This document shows, in pieces, positions 8,651-17,550 of a DNA stretch of 64,000 nt. The position numbers and the translations under genes are program-made. The DNA comes from Candidatus Neomarinimicrobiota bacterium (GTDB lineage: Bacteria > Fidelibacterota > UBA2242 > B5-G15): assembly GCA_017656425.1 (NCBI GenBank), contig JACDNV010000003.1, positions 166,294 through 230,293 on the forward strand, in the 5' to 3' direction. The stretch's first letter is position 1, and each line of letters opens with the position of its first letter. The notes under the pieces are model-generated. The model did no database searches, was not told the origin of the DNA, and saw only the letters and a list, made by a program, of their open reading frames with translations.

Positions 8651-10702
8651 CTAAAAATCTTCTGAAATATCATCATCTTCTAAGCCAATTACTTTTTTAT
8701 CTTTTATTTGTAATCCTTTTTCTTTTGCCAAATTTTCCGAATCTTTAATTTCTACCAAATCTAATTTACCTTCCACTGACTCTGTACCATCGCCACTCAG
8801 TGTAAAGGATTCAATCATTGATGAAAGTTCCATTGCTTGAGAATTTAACTCTCCCGCTATACTTGCGGACTGTTCAGAGTTGGAAGCATTCTTTTGAGTA
8901 ACTGCGTTCATCTGATTTACGGAGATGTTCACCTGTTCAATACCTTCTGCCTGCTCCTTACTTGCAGCCGCTATCTCCTCAATTATCTGCAATACCTTAT
9001 TAGCACTCTCCGCTATCCTATCAAATACCTCTATCGTCCTGTTTACCTTCTCTACACCCCTGTCTGCACTCCTACCTGAACCCTCTATCATTACTGCCGT
9101 ATTCTTCGCCGCCTCCGCTGACCTCTGTGCTAAATTCCTTACCTCCTCTGCTACTACCGCAAACCCTTTCCCTGCTTCTCCTGCTCTCGCCGCCTCTACC
9201 GCCGCATTCAACGCTAACAGATTCGTCTGAAACGCTATCTCATCTATCGTGTTCACTATCTTACTCGTCTCTACCGAACTCTCCTTTATCTGCTTTATCG
9301 CTTCCTCTAACTCCCTTATTGCCTCTCTCCCCTCCTTTATTACCCTGTCTGACTCATTCATCATCACTCTCGCTTGACCTGTATTGTCTGCATTCTGCTT
9401 CACCATACTGCTCATCTCTTCCAAACTGCTCGATATCTCCTCAAGTGAACTCGCCTGCTCATTTGCACCCTCCGCCAAACTCTGACTGCCTGCAGCAATC
9501 TGCTTTGCAATCGAAACTACTCTACCAACCGCTATTTTTACCTGCTTCAGAGTCTCCTCAAGGTTATCCAATGCTTTATTTACATTATTCTTGAATTCTG
9601 CAAGCTCACCTTTATATTCACCTTTAACCCGAACTCTCATCTCTTTTTCAGCAACCCCTTCAAAAACTTCCATAACTTCTTTCATTGGAGTTATCAAAGC
9701 GTCAAGAGTTCTATTAATTCCTTCCACCAGACTTGCATATTCTCCTTTGAACTTTTCTGGATTACCTCTCCGACTTAAATCACCTTCTAATGCAGCATTA
9801 TTGAGCGTTTTTATCTCATCAATTACCCCTCTTAAGGAATCTATAGAAGAATTAATACCTCTTTTTAGTTCATCAAAATAGCCTTTGTATTCAATTCGAA
9901 TCTCATCAGGCAATTCACCATTACCAATCTGATTTATATAATCCCCTACAATTTCCAGTGGTTCAACAAGAGAATCTATCGTACTATTAACAACGACACC
10001 AATATCTTCAAAATCTACTCCAAGCCCTTTTTTATCAATCCTTTCATCAATATTTCCATTTTTTATTTCCCTTCCAAGGGCTTTAATCCTATCAACTAAT
10101 CTTTCAATGTTAGCTGTTATAACATTCCCAAGTAAAATAGTAATCACAACCATGGAAATGCCCATCAAAATAGAAAAATTCAATAAGGTTTTTCTCATAT
10201 TGGAGTGGGTTTCCTTTAATCCCGAAATGCTTGTCCCTGTTATTAAACTATAATTTTTCCTAAAAATTTCAATATCTGACTTCCTTAATATAACATTAGG
10301 AGCAATAAGTACTCCAACAGAATCAAAAGCATTTAAACTTATACTATCTGTAAATGTTGTATCTCTGTATAGAGCGAAAGATTCACCCTGCTCATTTCTT
10401 ACTTCAAGGTATTTTATCTCTTCAGATGAACCCACTCTATTAAAAACATCCTGGATAGACTCATAATCACTGAATTCGAGATATGTTTCTATAGACTGAA
10501 GAAGCATTTTAGACATTGTTTCATTTTGCTTTAAAAATAAATCCAGACTAGCTTTATATGTGCTTTTGGGAACTATAACACCAAATAAAATGGAAGCTGC
10601 AATTCCTATCATTAATATTACAATAACATATCTGCCTCTTATACTTATCCAGTACTTTAGTGTTAAAAACTGGGAGAAAAACTTTAATATCCTTTTAAAC
10701 AT
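8651..10702 (-). CDS. Methyl-accepting chemotaxis protein (receptor 1)
   Basis: Using the ATG at 10702 (GGGGG five bases upstream; a TTG at 10714 is the alternative), this receptor has 683 residues. TM1 is at about 25-45 and TM2 at about 175-195, enclosing a compact periplasmic domain of about 125 residues. HAMP-like repeats follow (about 200-395, with motifs such as [16 protein letters not shown]). The cytoplasmic hairpin contains the tip [20 protein letters not shown]. The codons for about 404-592 are identical base for base to those of receptor 2. The C-terminus ends DDDISEDF. It lies between a small exported protein gene and cheR. Confidence 0.95.
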   Translation of the reverse strand: MFKRILKFFSQFLTLKYWISIRGRYVIVILMIGIAASILFGVIVPKSTYKASLDLFLKQNETMSKMLLQSIETYLEFSDYESIQDVFNRVGSSEEIKYLEVRNEQGESFALYRDTTFTDSISLNAFDSVGVLIAPNVILRKSDIEIFRKNYSLITGTSISGLKETHSNMRKTLLNFSILMGISMVVITILLGNVITANIERLVDRIKALGREIKNGNIDERIDKKGLGVDFEDIGVVVNSTIDSLVEPLEIVGDYINQIGNGELPDEIRIEYKGYFDELKRGINSSIDSLRGVIDEIKTLNNAALEGDLSRRGNPEKFKGEYASLVEGINRTLDALITPMKEVMEVFEGVAEKEMRVRVKGEYKGELAEFKNNVNKALDNLEETLKQVKIAVGRVVSIAKQIAAGSQSLAEGANEQASSLEEISSSLEEMSSMVKQNADNTGQARVMMNESDRVIKEGREAIRELEEAIKQIKESSVETSKIVNTIDEIAFQTNLLALNAAVEAARAGEAGKGFAVVAEEVRNLAQRSAEAAKNTAVMIEGSGRSADRGVEKVNRTIEVFDRIAESANKVLQIIEEIAAASKEQAEGIEQVNISVNQMNAVTQKNASNSEQSASIAGELNSQAMELSSMIESFTLSGDGTESVEGKLDLVEIKDSENLAKEKGLQIKDKKVIGLEDDDISEDF
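8928..9494. repeat. 567-bp perfect direct repeat, copy 1 (receptor signalling domain)
   Basis: Every base from 8928 to 9494 matches 11627-12193 at a constant offset of 2699. The identity stops abruptly on both sides while the encoded proteins remain homologous. The segment encodes the HAMP-proximal helix, the receptor tip and most of the return helix of receptor 1. It is visibly richer in G+C than its surroundings: 33 of 60 bases in 9061-9120 are G or C. Confidence 0.97.
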
Positions 10703-10719
10703 TTTAACCCCCAAATCTA

Positions 10720-11268
10720 TTATTGAGTCTGCTTAGTAATTATATAATCAGGGCTCTCATTTATAGGAAAATTTAAAACCTGTCTTACCTGCTCATTTAC
10801 AACAATTTCCACTGGTTCAGTATTTTTTATATAAATTAATGCTCCATTTTCAAGCCAGCCCTCTTGCATAACTATTAAAGGTATTTTTTTCAGTTTACTC
10901 ATTTTGCATATATTTTTAATAATAAAAGGATCTGACATGGCCTCTGAAGGCCAGACAAATATAGCATTACATTGTTTTTCATTTACAAGAACTGTGAAAT
11001 CATTAAATATATCACCTGCAATCAATTTTGATTGGGTTACATAAATTCGCATGGACCTCGGTGGTGCCGTCTGCAATTGAGCAAGCCTGTTAATTACATT
11101 ATCAGGTAAACCATCCGATAATATTCCAAGAGTAATAATTACAAAATTTAATTGTTTAATAGTTTTTATAACTTTATCTACTGGTATATTCTTGTTTTGA
11201 GAATTAATTTGGTTAACTGTAAGAATAGTAAAAGCCAAAATACAAATGCTCAGATTTCTCAACCTCAC
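10720..11268 (-). CDS. Small exported protein between the chemoreceptors
   Basis: The likely start is a GTG at 11268 with GGGAGG five bases upstream, giving 182 residues; an ATG at 11283 would place the Shine-Dalgarno inside the gene. The first 24 residues ([20 protein letters not shown]) form a signal peptide. The rest is a soluble alpha/beta protein whose second half ([35 protein letters not shown]) resembles the C-terminal lobe of small ABC substrate-binding-type or DUF4154/YfiR-like proteins. No transporter gene is near. Its place between two receptor genes suggests a periplasmic partner that presents a ligand. That role is an inference. Confidence 0.6.
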   Translation of the reverse strand: MRLRNLSICILAFTILTVNQINSQNKNIPVDKVIKTIKQLNFVIITLGILSDGLPDNVINRLAQLQTAPPRSMRIYVTQSKLIAGDIFNDFTVLVNEKQCNAIFVWPSEAMSDPFIIKNICKMSKLKKIPLIVMQEGWLENGALIYIKNTEPVEIVVNEQVRQVLNFPINESPDYIITKQTQ

Positions 11269-11307
11269 ATCTACCTCCCGCATTTTTATTGTAATAATCC
11301 CAAATAA

Positions 11308-13935
11308 TTAAAAATCTTCCAGGTTCTCAAGATTATCATTAAAAGGGATTATCTCCTCTGGTTTTAGCTTCTTCTTCCCAACCATTTCCTCTTTCTTCTC
11401 TTCTATATCCATAATTTCTTTTTTTCTTGCTTTCTCTTTTACACCTTTTTCAATATTACTCTTTTTAATGACTTCCTTTTTTTCAAACCTTCCACTTAGT
11501 CTGAATGATCTTATCATTGTTGATAATTCCTGAGACTGAATATTTAACCTTCCTATAATATTTGCCACTTCTTCTGATTTCGACGCATTTCTCTGAGTCA
11601 CTGTATTCATCTGGCTAACAGCTACATTCACCTGTTCAATACCTTCTGCCTGCTCCTTACTTGCAGCCGCTATCTCCTCAATTATCTGCAATACCTTATT
11701 AGCACTCTCCGCTATCCTATCAAATACCTCTATCGTCCTGTTTACCTTCTCTACACCCCTGTCTGCACTCCTACCTGAACCCTCTATCATTACTGCCGTA
11801 TTCTTCGCCGCCTCCGCTGACCTCTGTGCTAAATTCCTTACCTCCTCTGCTACTACCGCAAACCCTTTCCCTGCTTCTCCTGCTCTCGCCGCCTCTACCG
11901 CCGCATTCAACGCTAACAGATTCGTCTGAAACGCTATCTCATCTATCGTGTTCACTATCTTACTCGTCTCTACCGAACTCTCCTTTATCTGCTTTATCGC
12001 TTCCTCTAACTCCCTTATTGCCTCTCTCCCCTCCTTTATTACCCTGTCTGACTCATTCATCATCACTCTCGCTTGACCTGTATTGTCTGCATTCTGCTTC
12101 ACCATACTGCTCATCTCTTCCAAACTGCTCGATATCTCCTCAAGTGAACTCGCCTGCTCATTTGCACCCTCCGCCAAACTCTGACTGCCTGCATAAACCT
12201 GATTTGTCGCTGACAGTACCTCACTGGTAACAGCTGAAACACTTGACAAAGCATCCTCCAAGGAATCCAGAGTTTTATTTATATCGTTTTTTAACTCATC
12301 AAATTTACCCATATATTCTCCTTTAATACGATGTGTAAAATCCTTTTTAGCTGCGCTATTCATAACCTCAGAAATTTCTTCTATGGGTGTTTTTATACTG
12401 CCAACAAGTCTGTTGAGACCCTCAACAAGGCTTATATATTTCCCTTCAAATTTACTCTCATCTATTTTTACATCAAGATTACCACTACTAATCTCTTCAA
12501 TCATATTGTTCAGATTCTCCGTGACATCTAATAAAACCTGCTTCATCCTTGACAATGCTCTTCCAATAGTATCCTTATCTGATCTTATATTAACTTCTAC
12601 ACTTAAATCTCCGTGAGAAATACTACGAATTTTTTCAGCCTGATCTCTAAGAGATGAAATTAAAGACCTTAAACTATCAGCTAATAAACCAATTTCATCA
12701 TCAGCCTGGTAATCCACTTCTTGATCCAGATCCCCCATTGATATAGCTTTCAATGTCCTATTAAAATATTCAATGGGCTTTAATACTTTTGTCTTGTATC
12801 TTCTAGACATAGTTACCGCTGTTGCAAAAAATACAAAGGTTATAATGACTATAATCCCTAGTGTTACCCATTTAACAAAGCTGACACCACCACTGGCAGA
12901 GATAAAATCACGTTCAAAAGCATTTGCAACAATTACCCAGTCCCATGGTTCAAAATATTTTATGCCGGCTAAATATCTCTCGGAAGATTTTTGTTCACCA
13001 AGCGAATAATCAATGAATAATATATCATTTTTCTTATCAATCGATTCAGTGATCATTTTCTGAATAATATACCTGTCCTTATTGTCTTTCATACTCCACA
13101 GGATTTTGCCAGTTTCAAATGAGCCACCAGAAATTAAACATCTACCCCTATCGATCCCTTTCCCCTTTATTATGGATATATATCCATTCTTTCCAACATT
13201 TGTACTTTTAATCAGCTCTACCAAATCTGTCAAATCATATCCTTTAGTAATAGAAATCATACCAATTACAGAACCTTCATTTGTTGATAGTGGCATATAA
13301 GCATCTATTAACATGGTTTTATTATTTATTCTATAGGTATAATAATTTTCACCTTTCAGAATATTAGTAATTATTGGATTTGCTATTCCTGATTGGCTCT
13401 TGTTCGGGATCAACACCCCAAGATTCTTCAGATCTTCATTATTATTTGTAGCAACCTTAATCATATTTCCATCTATATCTATTCTTTGGTAAAAAGCAAC
13501 TTCTCCATCTGTGTCAGAAAGTCTCGCAAACAAAGGGTTAATCGTACTTAAGTTATTAATACTATTCAAAACTATTTCAGAAACTTTTATCTCGGGTAAG
13601 TTGACATCACGTACCACCTTACCACTATAGTCTTTCAAACCCCAAGTATGTTGTACAGAAGAATTAACATCCAATTCTTCTAAATTCAGTAAAATTTTTA
13701 TCTTATCAAGGTCTCTATCTGCATTGTTCCTAATAGATTCTTCTCTATCTTCAATTAATTTATACACAAGGTTAGCGACTTGTTCTATATTTAATTTCAT
13801 TAAGGATTTATTTTGTACAATATTAAACACATCACCTTTTTGATTTATTAAACTAAGTATCAATACAAAAATTACAACAGACATGAGTACAAATAAGGTT
13901 ATATAAATCCATCTGTTTTGCAATGAAAGCTTCAT
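11308..13935 (-). CDS. Methyl-accepting chemotaxis protein with large periplasmic sensor (receptor 2)
   Basis: This 875-residue receptor has TM1 at about 12-33, a periplasmic sensor of about 310 residues typical of double Cache domains (motifs [23 protein letters not shown] and [14 protein letters not shown]), and TM2 at about 352-373. A HAMP domain follows (about 374-430), then further HAMP-like repeats and the signalling hairpin. Codons for about 582-770 are identical to those of receptor 1. The tail is Lys/Glu-rich and ends NLENLEDF. It is the first receptor after cheW. dCache receptors usually bind amino acids or organic acids; the ligand here is not deducible. Confidence 0.95.
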   Translation of the reverse strand: MKLSLQNRWIYITLFVLMSVVIFVLILSLINQKGDVFNIVQNKSLMKLNIEQVANLVYKLIEDREESIRNNADRDLDKIKILLNLEELDVNSSVQHTWGLKDYSGKVVRDVNLPEIKVSEIVLNSINNLSTINPLFARLSDTDGEVAFYQRIDIDGNMIKVATNNNEDLKNLGVLIPNKSQSGIANPIITNILKGENYYTYRINNKTMLIDAYMPLSTNEGSVIGMISITKGYDLTDLVELIKSTNVGKNGYISIIKGKGIDRGRCLISGGSFETGKILWSMKDNKDRYIIQKMITESIDKKNDILFIDYSLGEQKSSERYLAGIKYFEPWDWVIVANAFERDFISASGGVSFVKWVTLGIIVIITFVFFATAVTMSRRYKTKVLKPIEYFNRTLKAISMGDLDQEVDYQADDEIGLLADSLRSLISSLRDQAEKIRSISHGDLSVEVNIRSDKDTIGRALSRMKQVLLDVTENLNNMIEEISSGNLDVKIDESKFEGKYISLVEGLNRLVGSIKTPIEEISEVMNSAAKKDFTHRIKGEYMGKFDELKNDINKTLDSLEDALSSVSAVTSEVLSATNQVYAGSQSLAEGANEQASSLEEISSSLEEMSSMVKQNADNTGQARVMMNESDRVIKEGREAIRELEEAIKQIKESSVETSKIVNTIDEIAFQTNLLALNAAVEAARAGEAGKGFAVVAEEVRNLAQRSAEAAKNTAVMIEGSGRSADRGVEKVNRTIEVFDRIAESANKVLQIIEEIAAASKEQAEGIEQVNVAVSQMNTVTQRNASKSEEVANIIGRLNIQSQELSTMIRSFRLSGRFEKKEVIKKSNIEKGVKEKARKKEIMDIEEKKEEMVGKKKLKPEEIIPFNDNLENLEDF
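11627..12193. repeat. 567-bp perfect direct repeat, copy 2 (receptor signalling domain)
   Basis: This is the second copy of the segment at 8928-9494, in the same orientation, inside receptor 2. On the coding strand it uses AGG, GAG and AAG far more than the AGA, GAA and AAA that dominate the rest of both genes. Recent gene conversion or import of one copy is the simplest explanation. Confidence 0.97.
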
Positions 13936-14039
13936 ACGTAACTGTCCCCCAAGTTTGGAAATTTAAAATAATTCTTAAAGTATTTATAATAAACATTTAT
14001 TTTGAGCTTAACATATACAATCATCATTTTAATAGACTA

Positions 14040-14630
14040 TTACTTCTTCTTCTTTTTAGCAGACTTCCCTTTTTCAGCCTTCTCCGCCCCCGTCTCCAGC
14101 TTATCTTTAATGTCCGCAATCTTGGTAACCTCATCTGTACTCAAAATTTTGTCAATATTCAATAGTATCTTGATACCATCTTTCGCCTTTGCCATTCCCA
14201 ATATGAAACTGGTATCTATTTCAGCTCCAAAGGAAGGGGCATCCTCTATATCATTTGCCTCAATATCAAGAACCTCAGAAACATTATCAACGAGTAATCC
14301 AGCCTGTACAAGGGTATCATTTCTATATACGTCGACCACAATTATACAAGTATCCTCGGTAATCTCAGCCTCCTCCAGTCCAAATTTTTTCCTTAAGTCA
14401 ACAATTGGAATAATCTTTCCACGAAGATTTATAACCCCCCTTACAAAATCGGGAGTCCTTGGTACATAGGTTATATCCATTACTCCAATTATTTCTCTAA
14501 CCTTTAGTATTTCAATCCCATACTCTTCATTGCTAAGTTTAAAAGTCAAATATTTCCCCGCCCTGCTTTTGTTTCTTTCGTTTTTTGTATTTTTTACTTC
14601 TAACTCTTCATTTTCAACATTAATGGGCAT
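14040..14630 (-). CDS. cheW: Chemotaxis coupling protein CheW
   Basis: This 196-residue CheW has a charged N-terminal extension (about 25 residues) and then the CheW domain: KYLTFKLSNEEYGIEILKVREI, seen in parts as LTFKLSNEEYGIEIL and VREIIG, followed by VPRTPDFVRGVINLRGKIIPIVDL (PDFVRGVINLRGK is the diagnostic stretch). The last 15 residues are mostly lysine (KGKSAKKKKK), an unusual basic tail. It links CheA to both receptors. Its Shine-Dalgarno (GGAGG) lies in the last codons of cheA, and the two genes are separated by 2 bp. Confidence 0.95.
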   Translation of the reverse strand: MPINVENEELEVKNTKNERNKSRAGKYLTFKLSNEEYGIEILKVREIIGVMDITYVPRTPDFVRGVINLRGKIIPIVDLRKKFGLEEAEITEDTCIIVVDVYRNDTLVQAGLLVDNVSEVLDIEANDIEDAPSFGAEIDTSFILGMAKAKDGIKILLNIDKILSTDEVTKIADIKDKLETGAEKAEKGKSAKKKKK

Positions 14631-14632
14631 AA

Positions 14633-17281
14633 TTACCTCCCAATCACCTTTTCAATTACATTTGACTCTCTCGATAATCTTATAAGTCCTGCAACATCAA
14701 TTATAAGCCCAACTCGACCATCTGGCATAATAGCACCACCAGAAATGCCAGGGACTTTTTTTAACAAAGTACCAAGCGGTTTTATCACTACCTGTTGCTG
14801 ACCAATTAAATCATCAGCAAGAATGCCAACTTTTATATTCTCTGATTCGACTACAACAACAAGAGCATTGTAGGGGTCTTCCTTGGCATTTTCAATATCA
14901 AAGAGCTTATAAAGCCTGATAAGAGGTAAAAGCTCTCCATGAAAAGAGATAATCTCGCCTTTTTTCATTAATGTACTTATATCATTATTTCTTGGACGAA
15001 AAGTAGTAACAACCGAAAGTGTCGGTATGATATACCGCTCACTTCCAACTTTAATTACCATTCCATCAATAATCGCTAGTGTAAGGGGTAAAATTAACCG
15101 AAAAGTCGTACCTTCACCAGACTTAGTATAAACATCAATCCTGCCTCTTATTGACTCAATATTTCTCTTAACCACGTCCAGACCTACACCCCTTCCAGAT
15201 ACGTCTGTTACAACATCAGCAGTAGAAAAACCTGGGGAAAAGATCAAATTCCATACTTCATTATCGGATAATTCTTTATCTTCCTTAACAAGTCCCCTTT
15301 CAATAGCTTTTCTTAATATTTTGTCTCTATCAAGTCCCTTACCATCATCTGAAACTTCTATTATGATATTGCCACCTCTGTGGTAAGCTCTGAGTTCAAT
15401 TTTTCCATACTCTGGTTTGCCCCTTTTTATACGTTCCTCAGGATTATCTTCTATACCGTGATCAATTGAATTTCTTATCATATGAACAAGAGGGTCACCA
15501 ATTTTGTCAACAACCGATTTATCAAGTTCTGTGTCCTCACCATAGGTTACAAATTCAATCTTCTTCCCCGCTTTCTTGGATAAATCACGTACCAATCTTG
15601 CCATTTTTTGAAAAGTAGATTTTATCGGGATCATTCTTAATGAAGTACCGAGCTCCTGTAATTCCCGTGTGATTTTATCAAGTTGCGAAACATATTTTGC
15701 AAGCCTTGGTGATTCAATACTTTTTACTTCAGGTGCTTGAGTAACCATTGATTCAGCAATAACCAACTCACCTATTGTATCTACTAACCTATCAAGTCTA
15801 TCAGCATCGATTTTTATAATCTCTTTCAGCTTTACTTTTTGTACCTCAACATCAGCTTTTTCCACTTCAGGGCTGACATCAGGTGCTATATGTTGATCAT
15901 CTTTGCTTTTTTCATCCTGGGCCGGCTCTTCAACGACAGTGGCAGTCTCTTCATCCCTATCCTTAGGCTGTTCTTCTTTAACTTTCTTTTGTCCCAAAAC
16001 TGGTTTCTTTTCTTCTACCCTTTCCTCCACTTCTATAATACCTTCATCAACAAGCCTGATTAAATTTTCTATATCTTTTATAAGTTGATAGAATTCTCGC
16101 CCTTGAGGCTTAACTACTCCTGTTTTTGTAACCTCTTCAAGATCCTTTATCATTTCTTTCAACTTATCGACAGCTCTAAAAACCAAATCAATATTTTCCC
16201 CTTCCAATACTACTTTACCGTTTCTGGCTTTATCCAGAAGATTCTCAGCTCTATGGGACAACTCTTGTATTTCTTTTAACCCGATAAAGCCTGCAACTCC
16301 TTTAATTGTATGAAAAGATCGAAATACAGCATTTAATGCTTCAGCGTTCGAAGGGTCATTCTCAATTGTCAAAAGATTCAAATCAGCATTTTCAATATGC
16401 TCATTTGCTTCGTTAATAAAATCAGGTAACAACTCTACATCTACACTGTAAGGCTCTACGACTTCGAATTCTTCCTCTGGTTCTTCCTCTGGTTCTTCAA
16501 TCAGTATCGGTTCCGATTTTTCCTCATTTACAATTTCTTCCTTTTTTCTCTTTTCCTTCTTCCTTTTTTTCTTCTTTTTCACCTTCCTTTCTTTTTTATC
16601 TCCAGGTTCCAATAAACCTATTATCTCTTTGACATGAGTGTAAGCATCTCTCTGCCCTGAATAATATTCAACAACCTCTTCACACCAGTCTTTGACCCTA
16701 TATAAAATATCAACATCAATATCTTCATTATCCGATAAAAAATCCTCCAGTGCATGACAGACTTTATTCAGATCATCTACTCCTACAAGCCCCGATTCAC
16801 CTTTTATTGTATGAATTATTCTCTTTAATTGATTTAGATCTTCCTGTTTACCAGTATTTTCATAATCAAGAATTAAATTTTCGATTTCCTGAAGATTACC
16901 TTCAAGAGATGTGATAAACTCCTCAAATATGCTTTTATCAACCACTTCATTATATTCGAATACTTCTTTCCTTTTATTTTTACCTCTTTCACTATCACGA
17001 ACAATTGAATTTATAAGAGTTTGCAGATCTGAAAATCTTTTTGAGACTTCATTAAAAACCTCTGCAGGACTATCTGTTTCCCCAACTATTATCTTCTCAA
17101 TAGTAGCTTTAAGCCACTCAACATGATCATTAATTTGTTTATTTTTTAAATCAGAGCTCAGTTTTTCAACCTTATCCAGATCATTTAAAATTTCACCAAG
17201 AACAGGCAGATCTGAAACATCGGTAAGAACAATTTTTTCTCCAAGCCTTTCCAATAGGCTAACTAAATCATTTTTACTCAT
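14633..17281 (-). CDS. cheA: Chemotaxis sensor histidine kinase CheA with two HPt domains
   Basis: This 882-residue CheA has, in order: a helical N-terminus; HPt1 with phospho-His in IIHTIKGESGLVG (about 155); a very basic stretch of mostly Lys/Arg/Glu (about 228-252); HPt2 with RSFHTIKGVAGFIG (His about 323); an acidic linker; the dimerisation helix KIDADRLDRLVDTIGELV (about 490); the ATPase with HMIRNSIDHGIE (N box, about 600), DDGKGLD (G1) and GRGVGLDVVKRN (G2); and a C-terminal CheW-like domain (about 740-880). It phosphorylates the CheY and CheB proteins encoded downstream. It is the first gene of the minus-strand locus, with a weak TTGACA-type promoter upstream. Confidence 0.97.
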   Translation of the reverse strand: MSKNDLVSLLERLGEKIVLTDVSDLPVLGEILNDLDKVEKLSSDLKNKQINDHVEWLKATIEKIIVGETDSPAEVFNEVSKRFSDLQTLINSIVRDSERGKNKRKEVFEYNEVVDKSIFEEFITSLEGNLQEIENLILDYENTGKQEDLNQLKRIIHTIKGESGLVGVDDLNKVCHALEDFLSDNEDIDVDILYRVKDWCEEVVEYYSGQRDAYTHVKEIIGLLEPGDKKERKVKKKKKRKKEKRKKEEIVNEEKSEPILIEEPEEEPEEEFEVVEPYSVDVELLPDFINEANEHIENADLNLLTIENDPSNAEALNAVFRSFHTIKGVAGFIGLKEIQELSHRAENLLDKARNGKVVLEGENIDLVFRAVDKLKEMIKDLEEVTKTGVVKPQGREFYQLIKDIENLIRLVDEGIIEVEERVEEKKPVLGQKKVKEEQPKDRDEETATVVEEPAQDEKSKDDQHIAPDVSPEVEKADVEVQKVKLKEIIKIDADRLDRLVDTIGELVIAESMVTQAPEVKSIESPRLAKYVSQLDKITRELQELGTSLRMIPIKSTFQKMARLVRDLSKKAGKKIEFVTYGEDTELDKSVVDKIGDPLVHMIRNSIDHGIEDNPEERIKRGKPEYGKIELRAYHRGGNIIIEVSDDGKGLDRDKILRKAIERGLVKEDKELSDNEVWNLIFSPGFSTADVVTDVSGRGVGLDVVKRNIESIRGRIDVYTKSGEGTTFRLILPLTLAIIDGMVIKVGSERYIIPTLSVVTTFRPRNNDISTLMKKGEIISFHGELLPLIRLYKLFDIENAKEDPYNALVVVVESENIKVGILADDLIGQQQVVIKPLGTLLKKVPGISGGAIMPDGRVGLIIDVAGLIRLSRESNVIEKVIGR

Positions 17282-17322
17282 TTCACATACCTGAAAAATC
17301 TCCCCAAAAATACAATTTTAGG

Positions 17323-17351
17323 ATGTAAAAAAGCCATTAATTTTTTGTCAA
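17323..17351 (-). promoter_or_regulatory. Candidate promoter for the chemotaxis operon
   Basis: On the minus strand a TTGACA hexamer (complement of 17346-17351) is followed 17 bases later by TTACAT (complement of 17323-17328), about 40 bases upstream of the cheA ATG. The -35 is perfect and the -10 is poor. No sigma-28 (TAAA-N15-GCCGATAA) pattern is seen, so the flagellar sigma factor does not obviously control this locus. Confidence 0.3.
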
Positions 17352-17550
17352 AATCTATGCCTTAAACAAAGTCAGACGTATCAATTCCATTGAATCACAA
17401 TAATTTTTAAAAGAGGTGGAAATTTTTACCGAACTACAGGAAAGGAATTCCCTTTTTTTTAATCTTAACTTTTTATTTTTACTTTTAGTTAATTAAATTA
17501 AAATTGTAATTTACACTTATGTATAACTTTTTTAAAATAAAAATAAAAGA

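Noticed and set aside
9127-9594. Long plus-strand Leu/Pro/Ser-rich open frames at 9127-9594 and 11826-12230
   Set aside because: They are antisense shadows of the 567-bp repeated receptor segment, whose strong codon bias removes stops from the opposite strand. They have no ribosome site and no recognisable fold, and they are identical only because the repeat is.
17437-17462. AAAGGAATTCCCTTTTTTTT hairpin-like element between cheA and the kinase gene
   Set aside because: It looks like a small intrinsic terminator, but both neighbours diverge from it, so no transcript needs to end there. The stem is only about five pairs plus a palindromic core, so it could be chance in AT-rich DNA.
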